The position numbers and the translations under genes are program-made. Of a DNA stretch of 64,000 nt, positions 11,884 through 24,600 are shown in pieces (position 1 is the first letter of the stretch; every line of letters begins with the position of its first letter). The DNA is from Sabellastarte sp. h YS-2021 (taxonomy: Eukaryota; Annelida; Polychaeta; Sabellida; Sabellidae), in assembly GCA_964017235.1 (NCBI GenBank), contig OZ024928.1, positions 85,493,566 to 85,557,565 on the forward strand. The letters are read 5' to 3'. Under the pieces are notes generated by a model. That model saw nothing but the letters and a program-made list of their open reading frames with translations. It searched no databases and was not told the DNA's origin.

Positions 11884-13632
11884 ATGGACTTGAGTACAAA
11901 GAATGCAGGTGTGATTGAGTGCAGCATGTCAGTGCCAATGCCTCACCGGATACAGAGACAGCAGTGCTACCTCTGTGACTTACCCAGGACACCGTGGTCC
12001 ATGCTACATGACTTCTCAGAGCCAGTATGCCGTGGCTGTGTCAATTATGAAGGGCCAGACAGAATAGAGATTGTGATTGAAACGGCCAGGCAGATGAAAC
12101 GTGTCCACAGTTTTCAAGAGGTGAGAGGCTCTTTGAAGCCATCTCATGTTGGCATCTCTCCAAGAAATGGGCACGAAAGCCTGGAGGGAAGACCTCCACA
12201 TGTAGCATCTCACATTGAAAGATTTCCTCCTCTGCATGATGGACGTCACTCCAGAGTGATGGAATTCTCCAGCTTACAAGGGAGAGTTCCAACAAGCATC
12301 CCTTCTTCAGTCTCACAGCGTAGTGAAGAAATAGCCCATGATGTCCACAATCATAGCCCTAATGGACCTCGTGTGGTGCCACAGTTGCCACCTTCTGCTG
12401 GTAAAGGGCCCAGTCTCCTTGCCATGGGATTACCACTTCTACTGAGCAGAAGACCAGAGGAAGAGATTACTGTTGATCACAGGAGAGACATTACTAGCCG
12501 CCCACCCCATGTTAGAGAAACTCTAGCTTGTCTGGCCAGTTCAACACCTTTTGATGTGCGTTTCAAGAAAGATTTCTCCATGATGGGAAGGGTCTTTGCA
12601 TTTGATGCCACTAGTAAGACAACTGAATTTGAATTGAAAATTTTTATTGAGTATCCCCTGGGTTCTGGTAATGTGTTTAACAGTGCTTCAGCAGTAGTGA
12701 AACAGATGTATCATGACTGTAAAAAAGACATGGGGAAAGGTATAAGCTCTGGTTATAAAGCTCTAGAGTATGAGATGAAGTTAGGATCAGAAGACTGGAG
12801 AATGCTGGGTGATTTGATACCAGAAACTGTTCGAATTTTCAAAGAACCTGTGCAGAGAGATTTGCTACCGACTCCAAATTTAAGTGCGATAGCCCAGCTG
12901 CCAAGGTCAATTCCTCGGGCCCTACTGCCACCCCATATGTTACCAGCTTTCTTTGATTCAGCATGTCGAAAACGTAAGTCTGTGCATGAACTTGATGCAG
13001 AGGCCCGCGGGGCAAAATTATTAAACATGTCTGAGTTCCCCCATCCAGAAGTACAACAAAGCCAGCACTGGAGGTCTAGTAATGGGTCTGTGGCCTCTCT
13101 GTCTCCCCACTCACCTCACCATGAGACAACCCCTGGATCTGGTCAGAATTCTGGGCCATCCCCAATGTCTGCCCTGATGACCGTTACTGATACTATTCCC
13201 CCAGGATCTCCAAATAGGGGTGAAACTGCATCTAGAGGATCCATAGGCGCCCTCCCATCTAGGATGAGTCCACATGCCTCACCACATTTGGCACCAAGTC
13301 GAAGTGGACACGTAGGTGACCCATCAGCTTTGCATGGCAATTCAGATACCCTGAAGTGTACCCTATGTAATGAGAGGCTAGAAGATACACACTTTGTACA
13401 GTGTCCATCTGTAGGAGATCATAAATTTTGTTTTCCATGCTCGAGGGAAAGTATCAAAAAGCAAGGGATGGGGAATGAAGTGTACTGTCCCTCGGGCAAG
13501 AAGTGCCCGCTTTTGGGTTCCAGTGTACCATGGGCCTTCATGCATAATGAAATTATCACAATTCTGGGTGAAGAGAAAGACAGTCGAAAAGAACAGAAAG
13601 ATGTACAAATCAAGAAAGAAAGAGACACTTAA
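11884..13632 (+). CDS. IRF2BP-family transcriptional co-regulator (IRF2BP1/2/L orthologue), intronless
   Basis: Nuclear co-regulator, in vertebrates a partner of IRF2 and other factors; the fly counterpart is Pits. The 582-residue frame opens at ATG 11884; a second in-frame ATG at 11926 is an alternative start. The N-terminal C4 zinc finger (Cys28, Cys31, Cys49, Cys52; [11 protein letters not shown], then [12 protein letters not shown]) is the family signature. A conserved central domain at about residues 220-320 includes [12 protein letters not shown] and KALEYEMK. A basic RKRK patch near residue 362 could be a nuclear localisation signal, and a GPSPMSALM motif follows. The C-terminal RING-type finger begins at Cys492/Cys495 ([29 protein letters not shown]). 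The protein ends in an IKKE sequence that fits a SUMO site, as in vertebrate members. The frame is uninterrupted and full length. A single invertebrate gene cannot be assigned to one vertebrate paralogue. Confidence 0.96.
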   Translation: MDLSTKNAGVIECSMSVPMPHRIQRQQCYLCDLPRTPWSMLHDFSEPVCRGCVNYEGPDRIEIVIETARQMKRVHSFQEVRGSLKPSHVGISPRNGHESLEGRPPHVASHIERFPPLHDGRHSRVMEFSSLQGRVPTSIPSSVSQRSEEIAHDVHNHSPNGPRVVPQLPPSAGKGPSLLAMGLPLLLSRRPEEEITVDHRRDITSRPPHVRETLACLASSTPFDVRFKKDFSMMGRVFAFDATSKTTEFELKIFIEYPLGSGNVFNSASAVVKQMYHDCKKDMGKGISSGYKALEYEMKLGSEDWRMLGDLIPETVRIFKEPVQRDLLPTPNLSAIAQLPRSIPRALLPPHMLPAFFDSACRKRKSVHELDAEARGAKLLNMSEFPHPEVQQSQHWRSSNGSVASLSPHSPHHETTPGSGQNSGPSPMSALMTVTDTIPPGSPNRGETASRGSIGALPSRMSPHASPHLAPSRSGHVGDPSALHGNSDTLKCTLCNERLEDTHFVQCPSVGDHKFCFPCSRESIKKQGMGNEVYCPSGKKCPLLGSSVPWAFMHNEIITILGEEKDSRKEQKDVQIKKERDT

Positions 13633-15909
13633 GCACTGGTTCTGTGTGAATAGCCTGCAGTGTAACAAATAATTGTGGTAAAAAACATCAACAACTGTCA
13701 AGCAAAATCACTGAGTTGAGTATATATAGATATTTGAGCATTGCATGAAATGTGAAAGACATCAAACTTATTAATAAAATAGATTTGCCATGATTATGAA
13801 TCCAGACATTGTGCTGATATAGCAAACACCTCTGTTGATATATATTGTATATATGTAAATATAATGTAAAAATTGGGTCCTATTTTCAATTAATGTTATC
13901 TTTGTTTTTACAAATGAAAAATCTGTATCTTGTGTATTTTTTTGTATTAATAGGTGACATGGGGCATTTGTTGTGAGAAATTTAGATGTATCAATTTCCT
14001 AAGAATGTAAGATTTGTAGGTGTATTAGTTTCCTGAAAATATAAGAATAATATAATTAAGAGTATTAAGAAATAAATTTGAAAGTGCTGTTTGTTTATAG
14101 TTCTTTTCAACAGCATAAAATATGTGGTACATTAATTACAAGTTTAAACAAATGTCAAATGAGTAATGGAAAGAAATCATTAATTTACCCATTCAATCTT
14201 AAAGTGTTCAATGTGTCTCGATCCATCAAAACTAATACAATTAAAAGTGTTATTAATACACATTTGTTTTTTCTTATTATTAAGTATATAAATAAAAGAA
14301 GTCATTTCATCTTTACCTTTAAAACCCCCCGTATCTAGTTTGTGCCAAAAAAAAAAGAAAAAAAGGCTTTGCGCCACTATTGTTGGATATACACTCAAGA
14401 TAATTGGCAAAACTATAAACATTAAAAATCCCACTCTTAACTTTTAGATTCAGCTAAAAATCGCTTTACAAAGAACTTGTACAAAAAGTCAAAAATTCTA
14501 ACCATCATCATGCAGTGGGTATTCCCATGGATTAAAAGTAATTTGAAATGTAAATTAAAATATATAGGCACTTCTCCAACTTGACGGAAAAATACCAGTG
14601 TTTAGTATTCAGTCAACACAGGCCTCTAAAATTAGCCAAATCCTAATGGAGCCATCGTGGTGGTTGCTTATTGACAAAGCATGTCTAGCGTACTAACACA
14701 TTTGTTGTTGGGGAGGAGGGGGGGGGGGGGTCAGAGGAGTTTCTCAAAATACCCGGGACAGAGGCCTCCCGAGCAGGAGAAACTGAGCACACTTTAACTA
14801 AGACAAATGTGGCCAGGCAGAAACAAGTCCCTGCCCCTCTTGTGTCACTAGCTTAAACTGACTACTCCACCCCAGAGCCTGGGGAAAAGAAACTGCCATC
14901 CAGCCCATAATGTGCTACACACTGCACACTCTGGCCGAACCTGACTAGAACTGGAATCACCTCATTAAAGTTCACCCGGTGAGAAGTTTCACCCACTAGA
15001 GTTAATTTATTGAGAGGGTTTTTTTTGTTGTTGTTCTTGAGACTTGTTTCTTCTTTGTTTCTCAAATTTGAGGTAGACTTTGTAATAAAATTTTTATTTT
15101 TACTTGGCAGTTATTGATTAATAGCATTTATGCATACCATTTGTATTTTTTTTTCAATCAATTAAGCATAGGTATTTGTGATTCAAAATTTGGTAGATAT
15201 GGTCATAAAGGACTAACATTTACTTACTTATTTATTTCTCTACTGTGAAAGTTGGAATGACAATATACAGGAAATGGTAATATATTTTTTTTAAATTAAC
15301 TATTCTGGTAACAAAGAAATTCATGAAGCTTATTGCATGACATTTCAGTAGGTACAACACTGCATCAGATAATTGTGTAGAGATTTTATTTAACAATTTG
15401 GGAAGTTGAGAAAGATACTGGGGATCATGACTTAAATCTCACTTTACGGTAATTTGACACACCTCCTCTGTTTACAAACTTCTAAATACAACTGTCATTC
15501 AAAACACATTGTTTGTAACTATCTAGGGTACTGGAAGTACAAAACACATGCAACCCATTGAACTTCTTTCAATGAAAGTTACTATGTAAATACAACTAGA
15601 TAGTGCAGACCTCTACCATGTGAACAAAGGTCAAAGTTGGGGATTTATGTTTTTCAACAGCAACATGGTTATATCATGACAGGTCCTCAGAGCTTTGATT
15701 CAGACTCACGACTCAGAGTCAAATGACTAATGGTTAATGCCAACTTGTTTACTGCTTTACAACTGAGGAGCAGTCAAGACTCTGAAAGACAAACAAATCA
15801 CACAATCTGCTTCCTAAAACACAACTTCCTTCAAGTAATGAAACCCAAATAATTTTCCAGAGTTTAGTTATAACACCTACTTAATGTATATTAACCTTGT
15901 AAACTTTTA
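13633..15909. other. IRF2BP 3' UTR and downstream intergenic DNA
   Basis: The first several hundred bases are probably 3' UTR. A G-run occurs at about 14709-14730. The non-repetitive, moderately GC-rich block 14740-15010 has no sustained reading frame or recognised RNA. The rest is AT-rich with nothing to annotate. Confidence 0.45.
13773..13778 (+). promoter_or_regulatory. Candidate polyadenylation signal for the IRF2BP gene
   Basis: AATAAA lies 141 bases past the stop codon. Other AATAAA hexamers occur near 14071 and 14291, so the used site is uncertain and alternative 3' ends are possible. Confidence 0.4.
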
Positions 15910-16064
15910 CTCCACAGCCTTTAACAGCTGTGTAGGTATTTTCACCCATGGCATCCACCTGGGCGGATGGATGTGCTATGGGAACTATATTCTTGTCCAG
16001 GCTGTATCTCAGAATCTGTAAGGTGTAGGAAGTTGATACTTTGTATGGATATTGGTTCTAATTG
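15910..16064 (+). repeat. Dispersed copy of the 146-bp-unit repeat, head plus part of one unit
   Basis: The head 'ccacagcctttaacagctgt' and 'ttttcacccatggcatcc' are followed by 'gtatctcagaatctgtaagg' and 'aggaagttgatact', as in the arrays at 376-700 and 55830-57480. The unit is interrupted by the element at 16065-16977. Confidence 0.7.
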
Positions 16065-16977
16065 TATCCACCGGATGCATCCAATGGATACTTTGGTTTA
16101 GGTTCACTTCGTCATTGCTGCGCGTATAGAGATTTTCGACTTTAAAGGTCTCAGCGGGAAACTACACCAGCTAACTTCACCAAATTTGCAGGATATCTTC
16201 ATTGGGACTGGGACTGAAATTAGCCTCATTCTGAAAAACACGATGGCCACCTCGGGCATTTCTTTGAAAATTATCTACCTTTTTCTGCTGGCTGCTTCTC
16301 ATAGGTAGAAGGTTGAATCTCTTCATAGTTGATGTGTATAACAGATATCCATATCCTCTACAAGCTTACAGACATTTTACCTTGAAGCTCTTCATTCAAG
16401 GTCATTGACGGAGTGCCAAAGTACCCCAAAGTATTTATCAGACTTTAAAACTGCCTATATCTCCCTTATTATTGCTCCTAGAGGTTTGGCATGTGAAACC
16501 AACTTATAAGAAATCATGGGCTGGGAATCTTCTGATGTGGTCAGATTTGACCTTGGACCCCTCCTTCAAGGTCAAATGTGGAATATCAATCTTGTAAGTG
16601 CTTATACAGTAGAACCTCTATTATCCGACCTTCTATTATCTGAATTTTCAATTATCCGACCTCAAACCCACTCTCTCAACTCCCTTTAAACCTGTTATTT
16701 TAGCCTTTCTATTATCTGACCCTTCTATTATCTGAACCAACTGTTCCTCCCCAAGAGGGTTGGATAATAGAGGTTATACTGTAGCTTGGTTATGATTGGT
16801 CCTAGAGGTTTGCAATGTGAAACCAAGTTATAGGAAATCATGGGCCAGGAATCCTCTGATGTGGTCAGATTTGGCCTTGGTCCCCTCCTTCAAGGTCAAA
16901 CGATGGTTCACTGGCTTTGGTGAGTTGTCTTTCTGGTGGATACAAATTTGCATTAGATCTCCAATGGGCTAGGTCTA
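16065..16977 (+). mobile_element. 0.9-kb composite element flanked by a 10-bp direct repeat
   Basis: GTTCTAATTG occurs immediately before (16055-16064) and after (16978-16987) this segment, consistent with a 10-bp target-site duplication. The left end reads TATCCACCGGATGC and the right end ...GGGCTAGGTCTA; they do not form a clean terminal inverted repeat, though TTGTATCCACC at the left border and GGTGGATACAA near 16937 are inverted. The interior holds two units of the 147-bp family seen as an array at 57841-58830, and the tail 'tggttcactggctttgg' is shared with 58830. A Tigger-like MITE is nested at 16607-16781. No coding capacity is seen, and the superfamily is unknown. Confidence 0.6.
16607..16781. 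mobile_element. Tigger/pogo-like MITE, 175 bp
   Basis: Terminal inverted repeats begin CAGTAGAACCTCTATTATCC and match over about 24 bp with two differences. TA dinucleotides flank it at 16605-16606 and 16782-16783, the expected duplication for Tc1/mariner/pogo elements. It interrupts a 147-bp repeat unit, whose sequence resumes on the other side, so the insertion is younger than that unit. Diverged copies occur at 30056-30228 and 43089-43135. Confidence 0.85.
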
Positions 16978-17589
16978 GTTCTAATTGAACTTTTATGGCT
17001 CTTAAAACAGCACAAGACAACAGCAAAGAGATCAAGCACCAGTGAGAATGCCAGGGGATACTCGGAAAAACGAAAGTACATATGCCTTGATGTACAGGTA
17101 GGTTTTAAGCTGTCTTCTGAAAGAAGCTTGGGAGGGGGACACACAAATCTCATCAGGAAGAGCAAAACTATAACAGAACTGTTTGTCAGACTTATGAGTA
17201 GAAGGATAAAACTTTGGAACAACAGGGAAATTGCCACCACTTTGACTGTCCATAGTACTGTAAGCACTAGTGCAGTAACGATGCACTTTGACTTGGTCAT
17301 AGTTGGTTATAATACACCGAAATATTACTTACCTAATAAAATCTTTTGATAATTAGCGTTTTTAAAGAAAATCACATTTTCAAGTTGTCAAGCTTTGAAG
17401 TGGAAACAACAATGGCTTCTTCCCTCAATTTTTTAACCACAAATATAAATTCTCACGAGATTCAGTACTTTATTGCACAGGGTCAAAGATGAAATTACAA
17501 AAATTCTATCAATTCCAACACGTCGGCTCTAGTATTTTTTGATGACTTATAGCACTAGTAAGCACTACTGTAAGAAGAAAGATATGAAG

Positions 17590-18945
17590 CAAAATACTTA
17601 GGAAGACCAGTGTGAAGAAACTCATAAACAAGTTTTAAACAGTGAACAATGTTCAACAGGAAGCCAATGCAAATACTTAAGAATAGGAGTTATACTGGTG
17701 TATCTACTCGTGTTTTATACAATTCTTGCTGCACTGTTTTGCATTGTATGCATTGTAATATATGTAGATTGAACTTAGGGAGACTTCTGAAAAGAGAAAC
17801 ATAATAATCCAACTGACTACTAACAAGAGCATTGGCCACAAGTATAGACACATCATGAGTAAGAAACTGTCTGATGTGTCTGAAGTCACAGGGTAGGGTA
17901 AAACAACTTTGGAGACACTTCGATCATGTTTAGATAAGGAGAAATCAGAGTCGAACCATATGCTCAAGTTCTTGACTGACTCAGCTGGGCAGAGAGGACT
18001 TCCAAACGTGTCAATTGGGTAACATTCTTTCAACTTTTCCTTCTGTTTCTTTGAACCAAAGAGTATGAAGTAAGTCTTGTCTAGATTCAACATCCACTTC
18101 TTTACATCATCAAGGCAACTGTTCAACTTTTCAAAGGCAGTAACTTGGATATCGTCTGCATAAAAATGAAACTTTATACCTGTGTGTGTACTAATCACGA
18201 AACTGAGAGGTTTTCTGTACAGTGAAACTAGCAATGGGCCCAAAACAGAATATTGGGAGATGCCAAAAAAAAAAAAAAGTTTGCAAAAATCTGAAAAGTA
18301 GAACCAATTTTTATAGACTGATAGTGCTCAGTTATGTAGGAAGTGAACCGTATTAGAACAGAGCCCCCAAGGCCAAACCAAGTCTGAAGACAACTGAGAT
18401 GAGTGGAATCATTAATGGTGTCAAAGGCTGCAGAGAGGTCTAGCAATACTAAGGCCATAGGTTCGCCTCTTGACAAGGATAAGTGAATTTCATTTTTTGT
18501 GGAAAGAAGAGCAGTCTCTGTTGAATGACCTGTATTATATGCAAAGTGATCTGGCTTGATATTTTCTAACAGTTGCTTAAACACAACACATTCAACCAGT
18601 TTTGATATGAAACTAAGGCCAGATACAGGACAGTAGTTTTTTAGGCCATCAGCCAGAAGAGAAGCCCTCTTGATAAGAGGAGTAACCACATCAGTTTTGA
18701 AACCATTAGGACACATCCCTTAATGAGTGAACAGTTAACCAACCAATTTTGTAATTGATGGCAATAGTGTGTCACTACATTCTTTGACAAGGAATGTTGG
18801 CCATGGATCCAGCAGGCAGGATTTTGCAGGCGAGTTTCTAATTATTTTATCAACAGCATCTTCCGAGACTTGAGTGAAGTCAGTAATTTTTGGTGGATTA
18901 GATGGAGGATGAATGTCATTTTCAGTAGAGAACAGAGAGAACAAA
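17590..18945 (-). pseudogene. Decayed LINE (CR1/L2-like) reverse transcriptase
   Basis: Three minus-strand frames together cover a non-LTR reverse transcriptase. The first (18944-18735) has the region before the RT. The second (18716-18228) holds LKNYCPVSGLSFISKLVE and the motif A region VLLDLSAAFDTI. The third (18243-17704) starts at GPLLVSLY and has YADD at about 18162-18151, then LNLDKTYFILFGSKKQ. The frames are separated by a stop near 18720 and a shift at an A-run near 18266. The region left of 17704 resembles LINE 3' sequence. Clade assignment is from sequence style only. The copy cannot encode a functional enzyme. Confidence 0.88.
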
Positions 18946-19084
18946 AGTATGACTTATTTTCCTAATTTTCTCTGAAAAAAATACACCAATACACAGGAGA
19001 CACAATTTTATGTGGTCTATATGAACAACTAAATTGAAGAAACCAGCACAGCCACCAGTACCTGAAGGACAAGGCCAAAGAAGA

Positions 19085-19460
19085 ATGGTTGGGGGTGTTG
19101 GTGTAGACTCTAGAGTGTCATGGTATTAGCTTGATTTGACTTTTGATCTTTCTGTAGTGGCCTGGAATTTTAATCTGGCTTTTGAACAGGACTTAAAACC
19201 CACCTGTGACCTTTAAAATCTTGTCCATGCTATATCTTAGAAACTGTAAGGTATAGGAAGTTAACACTTGGTAGGAGCATTGGTGGTGGCCTGTAGGTGT
19301 GCAACATCATGGTGTGACCTTGACCTTTAGATCTTGTTCGGGTTCTATTTTGGAAACTGTAAGGTGTAGGAAGTAGATGTGCCACCTCATGGTGTGACCT
19401 TGGTGTAACCTTTGACCTTGGCCCCACCAGAATGTTTCTTTTATCATATTTGAGACACAT
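19085..19460 (+). repeat. Dispersed 146-bp-unit repeat, two to three units
   Basis: Contains 'tatatcttagaaactgtaagg', 'aggaagttaacacttggtag', 'gtgcaacatcatggtgtgac' and TGACCTTGACCT-type motifs, as in the array at 55830-57480. No head module is visible at the left. It lies just upstream (minus-strand sense) of the LINE remnant. Confidence 0.75.
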
Positions 19461-22400
19461 TACATTAAAATGTCAGTGCTTGAGAGAATAAAACACCTGC
19501 CACTCTAGTTTTTCTGATGCATTGTATACCGTACTAATTCTTTGCAGAGTAACATTGTAGTGTTAGCTTATCGCAGTTTGTCATTAAAAATATACATTGA
19601 TGTATGAAATTTGAAATATCTGGAATGAATAACAAGTCGTGCTTTGTAAAATGGTCTCGCATTAGATAAAAATGGGTCTGAGTCCATGTTGGACAAGTTT
19701 ATTCACAGCATATAACAAAGTGTAGATCTTTATTACATTAATGTGATAAAAAAGACATATATTATGAAAATTCTGCACATTTTTGAAAATAAAGGTGGAA
19801 TATAAAATTTAGACAACATGAGTGTATATTCCTATTTTAATTCCCTCTTTAAAATTTACTTTTATATCATTTTAACTTTTGTTATACAAGTAAGCACTTA
19901 CCCACTGTTGAATAAGACTACCTTTGTTTAATAATATTAAGACACGTTTTAGAGGCCTATCCTATTTCTGCGAGTGTAGTTTACGATAGGTTTAGGATTT
20001 GAAGTAGTAAAAAATGTATGATCCAAGGTATAGTTTACAACAGGTTTATGATGAGTTTAATATACCTTCCTGATAGCTCTCCGATTCATGTTACCATTGA
20101 CTCAAAAATTCTTCCGATAGATCTACAATAATTTCCCGACCCATCCGATTGGTTTATAAGTCGCTTAAGATGAAACAGGTAGGTTTATGATCAGTATATT
20201 AGGTGGAAGAGATTGCTGTACAACTGTAAGATAGGTTTAAGATTGCTTTAGTTTAAAAAGATGACCTTACAATTGGTTTATGATGTTATAAATGTGATGA
20301 GGATCAGTAGAAGTTTGCGATAATTTCAAACAGTTTCCCAATGGACTCCCGAGTGATGTTTTCGTAGACCCACCAGTAAGTCCCATATTTTCACTACACG
20401 ATACATTTATGATGGCCTTAAGATCATTTAGATGTGTACAATTCAGTTCCTGATTAGCAAATTTCACAGTCAGGAATAAGGTTTATGATATATCACAGAA
20501 ATGGAACACCCCCTTTAACAAGTTATTTTTTGTTATTTTAAGTACTCTTTCTATCATATATTTAAACAAAATATATTTCACACCAGCTAAAATTTATTAA
20601 CACTCAGAATTCTACATACATTTTTTATATTGTGAATCGTTTTGCCTTTCAATATTTTTTGTATTTGTGTAAATCATATTGATAACACTTAACTTTTTTT
20701 CAGACAAAAATCAGACATTATTTGCTACCAACATCCATCTGTCACATTAAATTGCAATCAATATTTAAACTAAGACTATATTTAGAATATATGTGAGTAG
20801 AATATGATCAAATGATATACTGTACACTTATATATGTGATAAAAGGTTACACATTTTGTACATGCTAAGTCAAACTTAATTTCTGCTTAGATTTCCCATC
20901 TTTTCAAAATGGCACTTCAGCAAAAGTGCTGCACGCACCTTTAAAACAATATGACAGCTGTTTCTAACTTGATTTGTAGTCTGTGGCGAGAACAAATGAA
21001 CCAGAATGTTTTAGAGATCATTTGTGTGGCGTGCACTTTTTCAAAAAGTGGGGTTCCTAAGATAGTGACAGAATAGAAAATAACAAAGCAAATATTATGG
21101 ATCATGCGAGCCTGGCATATATGACATGCAAAAAGGAGGACAAATTTCAAAGGCTTGCTAGTCATTGTGGAGATCTGGCTTCATTAGAGAAGTCCAGAAG
21201 CTGGGGTGACACACCATATTGTCATGCAAGTTTATTGATGCAGCTATGGGGTCTCTATGTGAAGGCAGAAGCAGTTAAAGGGCAGCTCTGAACTCAAGCT
21301 GACTGGTAAAATCTATAGAATAATGTCAACTTTGTGTTTAGTTTTCCTGTATTTATCACTAATATCAGCCTCATTGAATTTCTTAATAGACATTGTTACA
21401 TTGTCACCCTCTATTGTGTATTTATACTTTTGTTAAATGTCTAGTTTAATATAGAGGGCCTTTGCTGGTTCTGTTATATGGATTTATTTTTCAGACTTGA
21501 TTCAAGTTTTTGATGCATCTTCACTGTATCAAGATTGAAGGTTTAAACTGTTTAATGCAAAATTATGTCTTCTAGTTAACTAGTAGATAGAATACAGTGC
21601 TGCTATTCCAGATTTTAACCAGATCTCTGATTTAAATTTTGGGGATATATGTTGCCATGGTAATCTTCTCTTCTTTAAAAAATTGCTTCTTTGCATTTTA
21701 AGAATGACTTCATTTGCATTCAAACCTCCCTCTTCTCAAAAATCTCGAATTCACTTGGATCTGGGACAGAGCAGTAAAAATGTTTCAACGACACCAGTTT
21801 GCTCTTTGAATTTATGTGGGTTTTTGGATTTTTATGCATGACATATGTCATTATGGAAAAGATTTTCACCAAGTTCAGAGGTAATATTTGCCACACCAAA
21901 AGTTTCAACTGATATCGGTGGGGCAAAATCAAGCAAAATAATTGTTGCTATGACAACAATTGTCTCTTTGCTTTTTTTTTTTTTTTTGTCTCATTGCACT
22001 TTGTATTGGTATTATTAACTGAAGCCTGGAGCGAAATCTTTACCCAGTTTGCAGGAAATGTTAATTCCAAGCTAAATCTTAAACTGGTCAGAATTTGGTA
22101 ACTGTGTCCTTTCTTGTAAATTTATTTGAAGATCTGTCATCAAATCTATAACTTAGGCCATAATTTTGTCAATATATGGCAAATTTAAACAAATTTATGT
22201 TGAATTTTTAATATCATCATAAAAGCTTAATTATATTTTGATTTGGGGAAAATGTAAAGAAAATCTGTTTTTCTTTCATTTTAGGGCATGTCTATGTATT
22301 TCATACATTATATATCTTCATTGAGCCAACATGAGACTCTTTTTGCTGACTAGATTAATTGTTCAATTGTATCAGTATACCGGTACAAACAGATGGATTT

Positions 22401-23410
22401 GTGTTAATTAAGGGCACCTTTTACTGCCATGCATTCGTTAAGCAGATCTGTGAAGGTTACAGCCAATAAAAGCTTATTCCAAAATTAAATAGTACGTATT
22501 TTCACCTGGTGTGAGACATACAACAATTAGCTATGACTTACTCTATCATTTTATAGCGAAATACCCTTACCATTTCCTAACAGTAGCTATTTGTTGGAGC
22601 CATCCAACCCAATGGCCAACGCAGAGATGCGATTTTAAGGTTATGTAACAACCTTAACCAAGCCATTGGGTTACAGTAGTCCGTCCTCCCGCCAATTAGG
22701 TCACATGACCACATTGTTTACTTCATTATTTTTGTTAGGAAATGGTAAGTATTTCTAATAAAAATTTAAATTACTATTAAATTTTCCAAGTTTGCTCAGT
22801 GGTTTAAACTGTGTTATATTGGTACATAAAACGTGATGTTTTGAGAACACAAGATGAGTATAACATCCACCCTAAATTCTACTTTACTTAAAATTGCAAA
22901 ATAAGGCTTATTTGTGTGAGAAATGTCTGATTCATGCAATGAAAACTGACATGGCGATTGGGAGAAGTACATTTCTTTGTGAAAATAGGTTATTTTTGCA
23001 ATATATCACTAAGTGCACACTTAAGAATGAAGAACTTGCATGAAAAATGTTTACCCACAATACCAGATTTTCTAATGTGATCTTGCATCTTCTATTGTTT
23101 ACTGAATGGTGGATACACTTAAAAATATAATCTGTGCCATGATAATGATGCTTTTGACAGTGTCTACTGTTTACATGTGTATCATTTTTTAAGTAATTTA
23201 AGTACATTCACATAGGTTACCTACCATGAAATGTTTTCTTCTCAGGATACCATCTTTCGGGTGCATGTTTTACTGAATCTTGGTTTTCATCCTTTAAATA
23301 ATGGAAAGATTTACAAACAAGTAATAGAAGTTTTCTTTTATGAAGTGAACAGAGCATTGCCTGACATGTGCCAGGTATATCTAAATGTCCTTATTGAAGA
23401 CCTAAGTAAT
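19461..23410. other. Intergenic AT-rich DNA
   Basis: No gene is supported. Region 19930-20500 has several 'ggtttatgat' motifs, suggesting an unclassified degenerate repeat. The 21090-21300 block has a 64-codon frame without a recognised domain. A compact hairpin lies at 22606-22672. The remainder shows nothing that can be named. Confidence 0.45.
22606..22672. repeat. Small two-stem hairpin
   Basis: The outer arms AACCCAATGGC (22606-22616) and GCCATTGGGTT (22662-22672) are perfect reverse complements. Inside, TTAAGGTT (22635-22642) pairs with AACCTTAA (22650-22657). It could be a solo MITE-like hairpin. No promoter or conserved RNA family was recognised. Confidence 0.6.
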
Positions 23411-23455
23411 TAAGCGTCCCGCAAGGGACGCTTGTTTGTGTATGGGAGAGCTTCT

Positions 23456-23519
23456 GGCTCCGCCGGCTCCGCCGGCTCCGCCGGCTCCGCCGGCTCCGCC
23501 GGCTCCGCCGGCTCCGCAT
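23456..23519 (+). repeat. GC-rich minisatellite, GGCTCCGCC x 7
   Basis: Seven head-to-tail units of nine bases (the last partial) in an otherwise AT-rich neighbourhood. The equivalent site at 39728-39754 has three. The minus-strand Gly-Ala-Gly open frame here is a by-product of the repeat. Confidence 0.95.
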
Positions 23520-23849
23520 TTTGTTTTCCTTATAACTCTGTAACCGTTAGGCGGATTCTTTTCAAATTTGGCAGGTTTAGGCAGTAGCCCTGGGGAATTT
23601 TTTTGAATATGCTGCAGTGACATTTCAACCAATCAGAGAGGTCACATGACCAAAAATGTCTTTTTTCGATGGGGAAGCTTGTCCGGATGATAACTTGAAA
23701 GGAATTTTATCAATTCACCTGAAACTTGGCAAATACATTCATTCTATTAAAATCTGGAAATCATTAGATTTTGGCATTGATTGGTCAAGAAATGGCCGAG
23801 TAATTAATGATTAATTAATCATTACGAATTTTCCAAATAAGGAAAACAC

Positions 23850-24600
23850 AAAAATGCTTATATCTCGAAAACCGTGCTAGATAGAGCGATTTCGACGAAA
23901 TTTTTGACCCGCAGGGTATCTCTGCGGAGTAGTTTTCCCAATTTTCAAAAAATTTTTGTCTCGCCCAAAATGGCGGCCATTTTGAATTTTCGAAATTTTC
24001 GCAAAAATTGCAAAACACAAAAATGCTTATATCTCAAAAACCGTGCTAGATAGAGCAATTTCGACAAAATTTTTGACCCGCAGGATATCTCTGCGGAGTA
24101 CTTTTCCCAATTTTCAAAAAATTTTTGTCTCGCCAAAAATGGCGGCCATTTTGAATTTTCGAAATTTTCGCAAAAATTGCAAAACACAAAAATGCTTATA
24201 TCTCGAAAACCGTGCTAGATAGAGCGATTTCGACGAAATTTTTGACCCTCAGGGTATCTCTGCAGAGTAGTTATCCCAATTTTGAAAAAAAATTTTGTCT
24301 CGCCAAAAATGGCGGCCATTTTGAATTTTCGAATTTTTCGCAAAAATTGCAAAACATAAAAATGGTTATATCTCGAAAACCCTGCTAGATAGAGCGATTT
24401 CGACGAAATTTTTGACCCACAGGGTATATCTGCAGAGTAGCCATGCCAATTTTCAAAAAAATTTTGTCTCGCCAAAAATGGCGGCCATTTTGAATTTTTG
24501 AATTTTTCGCAAAAATTGCAAAACATAAAAATGCTTATATCTCAAAAACCCTGCTAGATAGAGCGATTTCGACGAAATTTTTGACCCGCATGGTATCTCA
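23850..24600 (+). repeat. 169-bp tandem array, about 4.5 copies
   Basis: Units start near 23850, 24019, 24188, 24358 and 24527. Each carries 'atgcttatatctcgaaaacc', 'gctagatagagcgatttcga' and the CpG-bearing palindromic patch 'aaaatggcggccattttgaa'. The last unit breaks into the 133-bp satellite at 'ggtatctc/acctac'. Open frames on both strands follow the repeat and are not genes. Confidence 0.95.

Noticed and set aside
23402-23632. Minus-strand frame rich in Gly-Ala-Gly
   Set aside because: Produced by the GGCTCCGCC minisatellite; no start context or domain.
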